A stretch of DNA of 63,068 nt. Source: Maridesulfovibrio frigidus DSM 17176. GTDB taxonomy: Bacteria > Desulfobacterota > Desulfovibrionia > Desulfovibrionales > Desulfovibrionaceae. The position numbers were made by a program, and so were the translations under genes. Position 1 is the stretch's first letter; the number at the start of each line of letters is the position of its first letter. Below, one piece after another: positions 33,886 to 42,623 of the stretch. The stretch lies in the NCBI RefSeq assembly GCF_000711735.1, contig NZ_JONL01000013.1:1-63068 (forward strand), in the 5' to 3' direction. A model generated the notes under the pieces. That model had not been told where the DNA came from. It saw only the letters and a program-made list of their open reading frames with translations, and searched no databases.

Positions 33886-34602
33886 TTAAAAACCAACATC
33901 TGAATAAATCTCTTTGACTTGAATTTTACAAGCCCCCTGCTCCAAATAGTAATCCCTGAATTCGTTCAGGAATTCCATTAACAAGGTAAACATTTTTTCA
34001 CCTTCTTCTGAATCAAAATCGGCGTACAGGGAGAGCATGATTGATTGTATTTCAAAGCTGTTACAGGCCATGCTCTCACATTGAATAATTGCATCCTTCC
34101 AATGGTCTATGACGAGCTGCGCAGTCGCAAGGACCAAGGCAGCCCCAAACCATTGTTTTCTAAATCTCTGTGAGACAAAAATCCTGTTGAGATTGCAATG
34201 AAGTACAATCTCTTTATCTTCTTTTATATAGCTAAGATGAATGTCAAAATCTCTGAACCCGGTTGCAATATCTGGAACACCTCCACCTCCGGCGTAGAGG
34301 ACATATTGAAGTCCACCGAAAAAGACCTCCTCTTCACTCTCAAAGAAACTTGAATCATCCTTTTCTGAGGGGATACCGACCGTTGACTCTGCGTGGAGTT
34401 TGGTTACGCTTGACTTTGAAAATGGTAAATGACCATTAAAAATTCTTATTGGGCTTTGATTCTTTAGATGCTCCGCGCATGGTTTAAAAAGCCACTCGCA
34501 CACTTCTTCCCTAGACATACTAAATACAGGACTAGCTCCTGTGTGGATTGGGCTTATTTTCAGTGTTGTTTGAGATTCGGCTTCATTTGCTTTGCAAGAC
34601 AT
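33886..34602 (-). CDS. Hypothetical partner of the AcrVA2-like protein
   Basis: A 238-residue soluble protein, acidic near the C-terminus. Its ATG shares one base with the stop of the upstream gene (TAATG), so translation is coupled. Visible features are a glycine-rich GGGGVPDIATG turn (about 105) and a helical C-terminal half (WFGAALVLATAQLVIDHW). No family recognised. The tight coupling indicates that it works with the AcrVA2-like protein. Confidence 0.6.
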   Translation of the reverse strand: MSCKANEAESQTTLKISPIHTGASPVFSMSREEVCEWLFKPCAEHLKNQSPIRIFNGHLPFSKSSVTKLHAESTVGIPSEKDDSSFFESEEEVFFGGLQYVLYAGGGGVPDIATGFRDFDIHLSYIKEDKEIVLHCNLNRIFVSQRFRKQWFGAALVLATAQLVIDHWKDAIIQCESMACNSFEIQSIMLSLYADFDSEEGEKMFTLLMEFLNEFRDYYLEQGACKIQVKEIYSDVGF

Positions 34603-35780
34603 TACGAATTTCCTTTAACAACATATGATTTATTTATAGCTTCAGCCAAATCCGGACCTTTAAAATGAGGCTTGACCCAAATTAATTTTCTTTCTTGTCC
34701 GCCAGCACCGCACGGCTGGTTCCTCCAATGACCTCTGACCATAAACCTGACTTGTGCCTTGCTTCCCTCTACTCGTGAGCCTTCTGCTTCATAGAGGTCT
34801 CTTTTGTCTATAACAATAGCCTCCACAGAAGCCCCAACTTCTTCATAATCGAGAGCTGTGTGGCGCATAGCCCTTTTTTGAAGTTTTGTCCGCTTAGAAC
34901 GGGTGGTCCGCTGAATACTATCCTCAAATTCTTTTCTGGGATTTTCTCTGAAGGCCAGCTCAGCATGGTCAGAAGTAATATAGAGAGCCGCATTCATTAT
35001 GATACGGAAAAAATGGAGCCCATCTGTATAAAACCGGGAATCATCTTCTGTAGAAAGCTCATTGGCTTCCGGTGGAACCAAATTATTCCAATCTGTATGC
35101 AGGGATTGCTCAAGAGTCCAATCATCTCCTAAATACAATTCTCGCTTTATGTGGAAATACAGATTGTCGGGATACCGAGAATGATAAGCGCAAAGCATCA
35201 ATCTGCGGCCAGACAAACTTTCTTCTACTGGAAGAATTGTAAGAAAAACAGAAATTGGAGCTGTGAAGTCTATATCAGCAACATCTTCCCCATGAATTTT
35301 ATACATAGCCTTAACCACAGCCGGAGAAGTAAAGGAAAAAAGACAGCTGGCAAACGGTAGCTGAAAAAACGAGCTTTTGATGTTAACCTCGGTGTTTGCC
35401 AAGTGATCAGAAAGATTATTGCTAAAGTGGAATGTTTTCTTTCCAGACAGGGCAAAATTGAGAACCGCATGGTAATCAAGATTCATTTTCTGATACAGGC
35501 CTTGAGGGGCAGATCGCAACTCAGGAAGAATTTGAGGAGCAACTTCTAAAGCATGTTCAAAACTTACTCCAGTATCTTTCACAACCTTAATAAGAACTTT
35601 GGTATCCATTTCGGTCAAGCAATCGTTAAAACTATTTGGATAGTCGTCAATATTGTCTATGACAGTCGGTGAGTCCTCCTTCTCTGCTAAATTCTGTGCA
35701 TCCTGCTCAGCATACTTAGTCACAAATGGATCATTTTCTTTTAAAAAATCATAATATGTAGAAAGCAAGAGAGACTTCAC
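34602..35780 (-). CDS. AcrVA2-like protein
   Basis: A 392-residue protein. The C-terminal segment VRGHWRNQPCG, then KLIWVKPHFKGPDL (about 354-380), resembles the conserved end of AcrVA2, a Cas12a inhibitor known to cause loss of Cas12a mRNA during translation. The rest (acidic N-terminal region 40-60, a central beta-rich part) is not matched by me. AcrVA2-like genes occur in many mobile elements, including hosts without Cas12a, so its real target may differ. It is the third gene of a four-gene minus-strand operon behind an XRE regulator. Function is inference. Confidence 0.6.
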   Translation of the reverse strand: MKSLLLSTYYDFLKENDPFVTKYAEQDAQNLAEKEDSPTVIDNIDDYPNSFNDCLTEMDTKVLIKVVKDTGVSFEHALEVAPQILPELRSAPQGLYQKMNLDYHAVLNFALSGKKTFHFSNNLSDHLANTEVNIKSSFFQLPFASCLFSFTSPAVVKAMYKIHGEDVADIDFTAPISVFLTILPVEESLSGRRLMLCAYHSRYPDNLYFHIKRELYLGDDWTLEQSLHTDWNNLVPPEANELSTEDDSRFYTDGLHFFRIIMNAALYITSDHAELAFRENPRKEFEDSIQRTTRSKRTKLQKRAMRHTALDYEEVGASVEAIVIDKRDLYEAEGSRVEGSKAQVRFMVRGHWRNQPCGAGGQERKLIWVKPHFKGPDLAEAINKSYVVKGNS

Positions 35781-35828
35781 GTTCTTCTCCTTCTAATTTA
35801 AAAGTGCTTGCTTGAGTCAATTCTATAA

Positions 35829-36110
35829 CTATCCCTCAACTTCGCATAGACTAAAATCTGAACAAACTTGCTTTGCTATATCCACCCATTCAGCGCTATC
35901 TGAAAGAGTTTGAAATATCGCTCCAAATGGATCTGCTATTGAGGGAGTGTTCTCATCAAATTCAAGACTGTATTCATAGCCAAGATTTTCAAACGAAACA
36001 TGCAAGTCTTTACTTCCTTCTATGGCCACTCTTGCTTTTCCTTCCCACGCGTCGAAAGGGAAAGTATTAAAATCAATATTATCATAAATAATTTCAGTTA
36101 TTGTATTCAC
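35829..36110 (-). CDS. Small acidic protein upstream of the AcrVA2-like gene
   Basis: A 93-residue acidic protein. GTG 36110 has GGAGG six bases upstream on the minus strand; a further-upstream ATG has no such site. No membrane segment; strands dominate (ARVAIEGSKDLHVSFENLGYEYSLEF) and a C-terminal helix follows. Small acidic proteins beside anti-defence genes may mimic DNA, but nothing here proves it. Gap to the next gene is 48 bases. Confidence 0.55.
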   Translation of the reverse strand: MNTITEIIYDNIDFNTFPFDAWEGKARVAIEGSKDLHVSFENLGYEYSLEFDENTPSIADPFGAIFQTLSDSAEWVDIAKQVCSDFSLCEVEG

Positions 36111-36230
36111 AACTACCTCCGTGTTTGTTGAATAGAATATACATACAATAGAAACAAAATACAAGCAAAAAGACGGTAAATAATAACTATAACTAGGATT
36201 ATTGATTCAAATTTCTTCTATGGAGTAAAA

Positions 36231-36941
36231 CTATTTTTCAAACAAATCAGCGGTTGCACACCCTAACACCGGTGCAATTTTTTCAGCAGAACTTTCAGTC
36301 AGAGCCTGTTCATTTCTTAGTATTTTATCAACGAGTGTCCTTTGCAGGCCTGACTGCTCTATAAGGTCTACAATGCGCAGCTCTCTCTGATCCATAAACT
36401 GTTTAACCTTCGCTCCAGCAAACACGGACTCACGTTTGCTATAAGCAAGTATTTCCGGATTCAAACCTAAGACGGCGCAAACGTGTTGAGCAGCTTCACA
36501 TGTGAAACTGACCTTGCCACTTTCCCACTTTGATATTGTCGATGGAGCTACTTCTAAAAGCTCGGCAAGTTTCCGGAGACTGTATCCGGTTCGGGCGCGC
36601 AGCTCTTTCAAGGTAAGTTCTGCGCCTGCCCCACGGCTTACAGGAAAAAACTCCATGCCATGATCTTTAATAACTAAATATTCGACCCTCTGCGAAGCGA
36701 GTTTATTATCAACTGATCCATCTGAATCCTTAACAAGAATCTCTTTAATCTCAGGTGCGACTTTTAAGACTTTGCGGCCTACTTCTTCCCGATCCATTAA
36801 AGGCAAATTATCAGGAAAACCTAACTTCTCTTGTGCTTTCACAAGGCCTGCAAGGTAACCGGCCTGATTAGGCTTACCTTCCTCGATCCTTTTAATAACC
36901 CGTGGACTTAAATTTAACCAAATATCTTTCTTCAAAATCAA
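36231..36941 (-). CDS. XRE-family transcription regulator
   Basis: A 236-residue protein. A central helix-turn-helix (about 113-160, SLRKLAELLEVAPSTISKWE then VSFTCEAAQHVCAVLGLNP) is clearly of the Xre/Cro type. A second, weaker one may lie at about 185-225 (VDLIEQSGLQRTLVDKILRN). The N-terminal part is unassigned. It is the first gene of the minus-strand unit and probably controls the AcrVA2-like genes. Regulators of this kind beside anti-CRISPR genes are called Aca, but this one is larger than usual. Confidence 0.75.
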   Translation of the reverse strand: MILKKDIWLNLSPRVIKRIEEGKPNQAGYLAGLVKAQEKLGFPDNLPLMDREEVGRKVLKVAPEIKEILVKDSDGSVDNKLASQRVEYLVIKDHGMEFFPVSRGAGAELTLKELRARTGYSLRKLAELLEVAPSTISKWESGKVSFTCEAAQHVCAVLGLNPEILAYSKRESVFAGAKVKQFMDQRELRIVDLIEQSGLQRTLVDKILRNEQALTESSAEKIAPVLGCATADLFEK

Positions 36942-37051
36942 CTCTCTTTAGTCGTTATGAGGCTCTCTTTCGAAGAATAGTTTTTTTGTACAAAGTATCG
37001 CAATATTGAGAGTCAACTACTTGGTTGGTCAATGTATTTATGATCACCTTA

Positions 37052-37924
37052 TTATTTAACAGCTAGCTTTGCCATAAATGCATCTTCGATAATGTTGTAA
37101 ATGGCACTGTCCAATTCAAGTTGAGATATAAAATCTCTGTAGCTAAATTGATTCGTTATTATATCTTTATGCCTATCCCAAATGGCCGGAGGGATACGCC
37201 CTTTATGGTTATGATTCAATAGCCCCTCAGCTGCGCGGACTCTTAGATACCATGGGTTTCCAGTTGCAGATAGACTGAGCAAATTCTCAGTGAATTGTTC
37301 ATCTCCTGTTTTAACGGGAGAAAAATCAATACCTAAGGCATTTGTGACTAAACATGCTGTGCTCTGAATGAAATTGCTATTTAAATAAAATGATTCAGTT
37401 TTTTCCCTGTAAGCGTGCTTGGCTCTTCTAATGACTTCCATGTTGTTCCAGATATGGTTGCCAAGGGTTGTTGATAAAAGTTGTGGAGAGAAAACGTACT
37501 CCCCTCTCTCAGCCAAGTGCGTTATCGTAAGATTTCTAAATGCAACAAAAAGAACATCTGCATACCATAATACTGAGTGTTTTTCTTCCGGTATAACTGC
37601 TAGCAGCTCAAGCAGCGCCTTTGTCTCGTTATAATCTTTTCGGTAGCTCTTTTTAGGTGAGAACTTACTAAAAATATTTGAGAGCCTGTTGTCTTCATCT
37701 GAAAGAATTACGCCTTCCTGTTTGAGGTGTTGAATAAAAAGCATCTTTTTTTCAACTAATTCGTCAAATTCTGCCCATGTGTATTTGGAAACAGAGTCCT
37801 TTGGGGAAGTACGTTCAATCGTTGCACCTGGCATATCTGACACAATTAGATAATCAATATCGCTGTGCTCAGAGTAGTCCCCTCTTGCGACAGATCCAAA
37901 TAACATTTTTGATGTAGTACTCAT
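37052..37924 (-). CDS. Minimal nucleotidyltransferase fused to HEPN-like domain
   Basis: A 290-residue protein. ATG 37924 overlaps the stop of the upstream gene (ATGA); the longer frame lies within that gene. The nucleotidyltransferase signature GSVARGDYSEHSDIDYLIV is at about 10-28, followed by FIQHLKQEGVIL. The C-terminal part is helical and includes RNLTITH (an R-x5-H pattern) within AFRNLTITHLAERGEYVF, which suggests a HEPN domain. In MNT-HEPN systems the transferase modifies and blocks the HEPN ribonuclease. Here it is coupled to an ion-channel gene instead of a separate HEPN partner. Confidence 0.75.
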   Translation of the reverse strand: MSTTSKMLFGSVARGDYSEHSDIDYLIVSDMPGATIERTSPKDSVSKYTWAEFDELVEKKMLFIQHLKQEGVILSDEDNRLSNIFSKFSPKKSYRKDYNETKALLELLAVIPEEKHSVLWYADVLFVAFRNLTITHLAERGEYVFSPQLLSTTLGNHIWNNMEVIRRAKHAYREKTESFYLNSNFIQSTACLVTNALGIDFSPVKTGDEQFTENLLSLSATGNPWYLRVRAAEGLLNHNHKGRIPPAIWDRHKDIITNQFSYRDFISQLELDSAIYNIIEDAFMAKLAVK

Positions 37925-38835
37925 GACGATCTCACAATTTTTTTTACAATAACGCTTGCACAAGCGGTGAGCCAAATAACACCCACTAAGGCTTGAGAAA
38001 CAATTAGCAACTTGCCTTCAGGGTTAGTTGGAGCGATGGCGCCATAGCCCAGAGTGGTGATCGTCATCACAGAAAAATATAAAGAGTCAACTCCCTTTGA
38101 GACGATATCTCCCCCATTTGAACTTCCTTCAATCAATGCTCCAAAGCGGTAATTTATAAATGTAAGAATGCACACGAGCGATAAGCCTGAGAAGAATACA
38201 TATCGTGAACGCATTCCATATCCAGAAATAAGCATCCATAGGAAATCTACAAGAAATGTAAAAACAAAACGGAAAAGTTTATAAATCCATTTGAATGACA
38301 ACCTCTTCTGGTTGCCCTTAATTGTTAATCCAAACCTTTTTTGATACCTATTGTACACCTTGTAATAAAACTCTGCATCAGATTGGAAGTTTGGATTCTC
38401 AACTTGTTTTGCGTTTTTTTTAAGATCTGCAAAAACTCTTAAGGCTATATTGGGGTGCATCACCTTGCTAATGCCTTTAATTGCCTTTGGGTCAAGATAG
38501 CAATTATCCATTGTTGCTCTATAGAAATTACAACCATGGAATTCACAGCCATGGAATTCACAATTTTCAAATTTGGTATCGATAAAGCGACAATCGATAA
38601 ATTTACAAGATACGAATTCTAGCCCTTTGAGAGTTGTTTTGCTTAAGCTACAATTTTCAAAATGTAATTCTTTTAGCGGTGGAGTTTCACCTTTCACGTA
38701 TTCCCACAAAGCTGGCCAATATATCCCGTTGTGAAAACCTTTCCCATTGCGCAATACAGTAGAAAACTCTCCCGGGCTCTTAATCTTATCACATTCCCCA
38801 TGAAGCCTAAAAAATGGGTCTTGACTCACAATCAT
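37921..38835 (-). CDS. Pentapeptide-repeat protein with potassium-channel pore
   Basis: A 304-residue fusion. Residues about 55-112 form pentapeptide repeats of F/L-x-x-C type (LHFENCSLSKTTLKGLEFVS and onward). A basic linker (about 120-180) is followed by two membrane helices (about 188-210 and 214-232), a pore loop with the selectivity filter TLGYGAI (about 262-268) and a last helix (LLIVSQALVGVIWLTACASV). This is an Ion_trans_2-type K+ channel unit. It is coupled to the nucleotidyltransferase gene. I infer a membrane effector controlled by its partner. Confidence 0.8.
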   Translation of the reverse strand: MIVSQDPFFRLHGECDKIKSPGEFSTVLRNGKGFHNGIYWPALWEYVKGETPPLKELHFENCSLSKTTLKGLEFVSCKFIDCRFIDTKFENCEFHGCEFHGCNFYRATMDNCYLDPKAIKGISKVMHPNIALRVFADLKKNAKQVENPNFQSDAEFYYKVYNRYQKRFGLTIKGNQKRLSFKWIYKLFRFVFTFLVDFLWMLISGYGMRSRYVFFSGLSLVCILTFINYRFGALIEGSSNGGDIVSKGVDSLYFSVMTITTLGYGAIAPTNPEGKLLIVSQALVGVIWLTACASVIVKKIVRSS

Positions 38836-38874
38836 CCTCCCATACTATTCTGGTCCAATTCAAACATTATATAT

Positions 38875-39066
38875 TCATCCGTACAAGAATATACTTGTTA
38901 TTTCAAGGTTCATGTATAGTTCTGAACCGTTAGCGAGTTCCTTAAGGTAAACTTCCTCATATTTTACTGTCCATCAAAACCGTTCAATGAAAACGTTATC
39001 TAAAGCACGACCTCGTCCATCTATGCTAATTGTCTCAGCTACTACTTGAAGAATTTTTCTAATAGT
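38875..39066 (-). pseudogene. IS3-family transposase fragment near the ICE end
   Basis: On the minus strand the frame reads ISIDGRGRALDNVFIERF, an in-frame TGA (where the family has Trp), then WTVKYEEVYLKELANGSELY. This is the D-N-x-x-x-E region of an IS3-family integrase core. Both ends are missing and no inverted repeats are seen. It differs in type from the fragment at 31969-32127. Confidence 0.75.
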
Positions 39067-39279
39067 TGGATACCATTCATAATCCTCTTCAGCCTACTTC
39101 AGTAAATCCAATAAAGCTAAACTCATTATTTAAACCTTTTTTACTGCCTCACCTGTTAAGAAATACACATAAACAAGAAACAACCAGTAAGCAATACATG
39201 GAATCAGGAGATATAAAAAAGACTTTAATTCTTTGGAGTCAACAAACAAAGGAGTTTTCCCGCTAAATGAAATATTCTA

Positions 39280-39301
39280 AAGTGGGATACAAGTGGGATA
39301 A
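39280..39301 (+). repeat. Tandem 11-bp repeat next to tRNA-Leu
   Basis: AAGTGGGATAC (39280-39290) is followed directly by AAGTGGGATAA (39291-39301). It lies between the last ICE feature and the tRNA terminator. A period near one helix turn suggests an integrase or accessory protein binding site. Confidence 0.6.
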
Positions 39302-39314
39302 CAAACACCTAAAT

Positions 39315-39348
39315 AAAAAAGGGTTTACAGCTGTAAAGCTATAAACCC
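39315..39348 (-). terminator. Rho-independent terminator of tRNA-Leu
   Basis: On the minus strand, GGGTTTA and TAAACCC enclose a second AGCT/AGCT stem with a 4-base loop, then six T's (39315-39320). It lies 11 bases after the tRNA 3' end. Confidence 0.85.
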
Positions 39349-39358
39349 TTGATTTATC

Positions 39359-39445
39359 TGGTACCGGGAGAGAGAATTGAACTCTCATGGTATCACTACC
39401 GGCGGATTTTGAGTCCGCTGCGTCTACCAATTCCGCCATCCCGGC
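39359..39445 (-). tRNA. tRNA-Leu (anticodon CAA)
   Basis: An 87-base class II tRNA read from the minus strand. The acceptor stem GCCGGGA pairs with TCCCGGT, with a G-U first pair; the anticodon loop CTCAAAA gives anticodon CAA. A long variable arm (GGTAGTGATACC) is typical of leucine tRNA. The T arm is GAGAGTTCAATTCTCTC and CCA is encoded. Its 3' end points toward the ICE, the usual side for integration of such elements. Confidence 0.95.
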
Positions 39446-39670
39446 ACATCGAGAAACTTTTACTATTAGATGAGCCAACAACTGTCAAGACTATTTAATG
39501 CAAGGTGTTACCTTTTAACTACTTTATTTTGCTCATATCCATATCCCGGTCAACTTGACCCACCTAAACTCAGCAATATTACTATTTTACAAATACTCCC
39601 TCTTGTAAACCGGAATGCTAAATGCTAACCATTTCTGCCTACATTAACTATATATCTACGTGAGTATTTC

Positions 39671-40354
39671 ATGATCCCCACCGGTTCCCTTGTTAACGCT
39701 GCATCTATTATCGGCGGCTCACTGATTGGTGTTATGCTGCACAGTAGATTCCCCGAGCGCATCAGACAGATTGTATTTCAAGGGCTAGGCCTTAGCACTA
39801 TTGTTATAGGTATGCAGATGGCCCTGAAAGTTCAAGACATTCTCATACTCATATTCAGCATACTCATCGGCGGGATAATCGGTGAATTACTAAGACTTGA
39901 TACACTATTCGAGCGGCTGGCGGGCCGACTCAAAAGAATGGTCGGATCTAAAGAGACAGGCTTCATTGATGGGTTTATTACTGCATCTCTCATTTTCTGT
40001 ATCGGCGCAATGGCTATAATCGGATCTTTTGAGGAAGGCATTAAAGGTGATCCCACTATCATCTATACTAAATCTATCCTTGACGGCTTTGCCTCAATTG
40101 CACTCGCGTCCACTTACGGTATGGGTGTTCTGTTTTCATTCATCCCCGTGCTTCTTTACCAAGGCGCATTGACCATTTTTGCAAACTCTTTCCAAGAATG
40201 GTTTTCTCCGCTCTTGATTGAACAGCTCACCGCCACAGGCGGAGTTCTCATTATAGGCATCAGCTTGGTTTTATTGGATGTTAAGAAAATAAATTTATCT
40301 AATTTACTTCCATCACTCGGTGTAGTCGTTATACTTACAACTCTTTTCCGCTAA
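39671..40354 (+). CDS. DUF554 family membrane protein
   Basis: A 227-residue protein with about seven membrane segments. The start IPTGSLVNAASIIGGSLIGVML and the blocks IVIGMQMAL, GGIIGELLRLD and CIGAMAIIGSFEEGIKGD are the DUF554 pattern. The family is found in many bacteria; its transport substrate or function is unknown. This is the first chromosomal gene after the tRNA; the strand changes and no mobile-element feature is seen from here on. Confidence 0.9.
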   Translation: MIPTGSLVNAASIIGGSLIGVMLHSRFPERIRQIVFQGLGLSTIVIGMQMALKVQDILILIFSILIGGIIGELLRLDTLFERLAGRLKRMVGSKETGFIDGFITASLIFCIGAMAIIGSFEEGIKGDPTIIYTKSILDGFASIALASTYGMGVLFSFIPVLLYQGALTIFANSFQEWFSPLLIEQLTATGGVLIIGISLVLLDVKKINLSNLLPSLGVVVILTTLFR

Positions 40355-40427
40355 TTTTCTTTCCTTTTTTTATTTTTTTTGCTTTTTCTTCATTGAATAT
40401 TTAACGAGGCTGAGGTTTAATGAACAT

Positions 40428-42623
40428 ATGAAAATCCGCTGGAAAATACTCCTCATACTCCTAACGTTCTCTTTGTTACCCCTAATTATAATCCGATTTT
40501 ATGGTCTAAACTCGCTAACAGACCTCGGCTCAGACCTTCAAATCCAAACGAGAGTAACTCTACTAGAGAGGGCAACAGACAGCCTTGCCCACATGGCCGA
40601 AGGAACTGCCGCAATCATTAATCTTGAAGACCGATTATATAGAACGACCCTAAAAAGTGTGCGGTCAGAGGCCGAAAATCTTCTCACAGCCCAAAAAAGC
40701 CCTTCGCTTATGCGTCCACCATTCATCACGTCCCCTAAAAAAGTGCTGAATGAACCAACGCTTGTCATAGACCCAAACTACAAAAAAACAGCGATGATGG
40801 GCCGCGGCATGCACCGTCAAATGAAACATTCGGAAAAGCCCCCTGAAAAGGGAGATCTTATTGACCTCCCCATCTCGCCTGATCATATGTCCTATTGGCT
40901 GTCTCCGGGACTGTCGGAAAGTGAAGCTATGCCCTTCGTCCGTAGGATTTCTCCTCTCTTACATATGTTTCAAGCATGCAGTTCAACGCTTAATACTCTC
41001 GCCCTGTGGCAGGAAGTCACCCTTGAAAATGGGCTGCAAGCCACCTATCCGGCGCACAACTCATTTCCGCCGATGTATGACCCGCGTATCAGTCTATGGT
41101 ATAAAGAGGTCAAAAAAGAGCTTAAAACCGTATGGACTCTCCCTGTCCCCGATCCGGCAACAAGATCCCTGTGTTACCGTCTATCAAGTCCTCTGTTTAA
41201 TGAAAAAGATGAATTTATCGGTGCTACATCTCTAGTTATTCCTGTGGGAACAACAATTAGCAGCTCAATGATCATAAATGCTGAACAGAATGTTAATATC
41301 ATGATGGTTTCAACCCGATATGAAAATGATAGTCATAAGGACAAACTGTTGATCGTTGGGCGCAATGAAGGTGCTTTAGAAGAAAGTACTACCAAAAATA
41401 TAATGGGGCACTTTTGGCAAGCCCCGCCCGAACCGGAATATGTTTTCGAGAACAACCCGGAATTTTCAAGCCTTGTAGATGATATCACAATGCAAAGAGC
41501 TGGTGTTCTTCAAATGAATTACAAGGGCATTCCTGCTCTTTGGACGTACAGCCCGATAAATGATTCATTGGCCCTTTTAATCGTAATTCCTGTAAGTGAT
41601 TTTACTGCTGAAGCAGACGAAGCTGAGCAATACGTAAGCGAGAGTATCACCCGTCAAATTAAAGAGACAACCCTCATCGTTTTATCAATAATTTCATTTC
41701 TTAGTATTGTTGCATATTTTGTGTCACAAAGCCTTTCATCTCCCATCCGGCAGATATCAGAGGCCGTTATAAAAGTAGGAAATGGAGACTGGAACGCGCG
41801 GGCTGATCTACACTCAAAGGATGAGCTCGGAGAACTTGCTGAGAATTTCAACTTCATGGTTCCTCAACTACGAGAACATTCATCTATACTTCAAGCTCTC
41901 TCACTTGCAGATGAGGCTCAGCAAAACTTGCTGCCTCAAACAACACCTGAAGTCTCAGGAGCTGAAATTGGTGCCAAGTGTGTGTTTTCAGAGAAAACCG
42001 GCGGCGACTATTTTGATTTCATCGGATGTCAAACATGTGGCAAAGACGTCTTCGCAACCGCGATAGGGGATGTATCGGGACATGGCATTAGCGCAGCACT
42101 GCTGATGACCAGCGCCAGAGCATATATTCGCGCTTTGACGGGAAAGGGACGACCACTGGTTGAAGTCGTCAGCAAAGTTAACGCACTTGTAACCGAAGAC
42201 TGCGCACAGACGGGTCATTTTATGACACTGTTCACTGCTATATGTGACACAAAAAACAAAACGGTTAACTGGATTAGAGCCGGACATGACCCTGGACTCA
42301 TTTATACCCCTGAAACTGACGAGTTTGAAGAAATGATAGGAACAGGTCTGGCTATAGGAGTTGATGAATACTACCTGTACAAAGAACATTTCACTCAGCT
42401 GAAATCGGGCCAGATTCTAACTTTATATACTGATGGAATATGGGAAGCACATAGCCCCAAGGGTGAGCAGTTCAGCAAAGAACAAGTTCGTCAAATAATA
42501 CGCGAAAACTGTGACAAGCCGGCGCAGGAAATAGTAGAAGAAATTCATACTCAGGTTGCAGCCCACAGGAGAGGCCTCCCGCTTGAAGACGATTGCACCG
42601 TCATCATAATTAAATTTTTATGA
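40428..42623 (+). CDS. Membrane sensor phosphatase (SpoIIE/PP2C type)
   Basis: A 731-residue protein. A first membrane helix (about 5-20) is followed by a long periplasmic sensor region of about 380 residues, probably of Cache type. A second helix (about 408-428, TTLIVLSIISFLSIVAYFV) leads into a HAMP domain (about 430-485, SSPIRQISEAVIKVGNGDWN). The C-terminal SpoIIE phosphatase (about 510-731) has GGDYFDFI, AIGDVSGHGISAALLM and TLYTDGIWEA. Such proteins dephosphorylate anti-sigma-factor antagonists. It overlaps the next gene by four bases. Confidence 0.92.
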   Translation: MKIRWKILLILLTFSLLPLIIIRFYGLNSLTDLGSDLQIQTRVTLLERATDSLAHMAEGTAAIINLEDRLYRTTLKSVRSEAENLLTAQKSPSLMRPPFITSPKKVLNEPTLVIDPNYKKTAMMGRGMHRQMKHSEKPPEKGDLIDLPISPDHMSYWLSPGLSESEAMPFVRRISPLLHMFQACSSTLNTLALWQEVTLENGLQATYPAHNSFPPMYDPRISLWYKEVKKELKTVWTLPVPDPATRSLCYRLSSPLFNEKDEFIGATSLVIPVGTTISSSMIINAEQNVNIMMVSTRYENDSHKDKLLIVGRNEGALEESTTKNIMGHFWQAPPEPEYVFENNPEFSSLVDDITMQRAGVLQMNYKGIPALWTYSPINDSLALLIVIPVSDFTAEADEAEQYVSESITRQIKETTLIVLSIISFLSIVAYFVSQSLSSPIRQISEAVIKVGNGDWNARADLHSKDELGELAENFNFMVPQLREHSSILQALSLADEAQQNLLPQTTPEVSGAEIGAKCVFSEKTGGDYFDFIGCQTCGKDVFATAIGDVSGHGISAALLMTSARAYIRALTGKGRPLVEVVSKVNALVTEDCAQTGHFMTLFTAICDTKNKTVNWIRAGHDPGLIYTPETDEFEEMIGTGLAIGVDEYYLYKEHFTQLKSGQILTLYTDGIWEAHSPKGEQFSKEQVRQIIRENCDKPAQEIVEEIHTQVAAHRRGLPLEDDCTVIIIKFL

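Noticed and set aside
33688-33903. Possible 71-residue basic protein
   Set aside because: No convincing ribosome-binding site, lysine-rich low-complexity sequence, and it runs into the end of a convergent gene.
34602-35780. Confirmed Cas12a inhibitor
   Set aside because: Only the C-terminal pattern agrees with AcrVA2; no CRISPR locus is in view, so activity cannot be claimed.
39066-39266. Possible 66-residue protein left of tRNA-Leu
   Set aside because: No ribosome-binding site and no recognisable features; it lies between a decayed transposase and a terminator.
39282-39481. Open frame across tRNA-Leu
   Set aside because: The tRNA structure is complete and explains the sequence.
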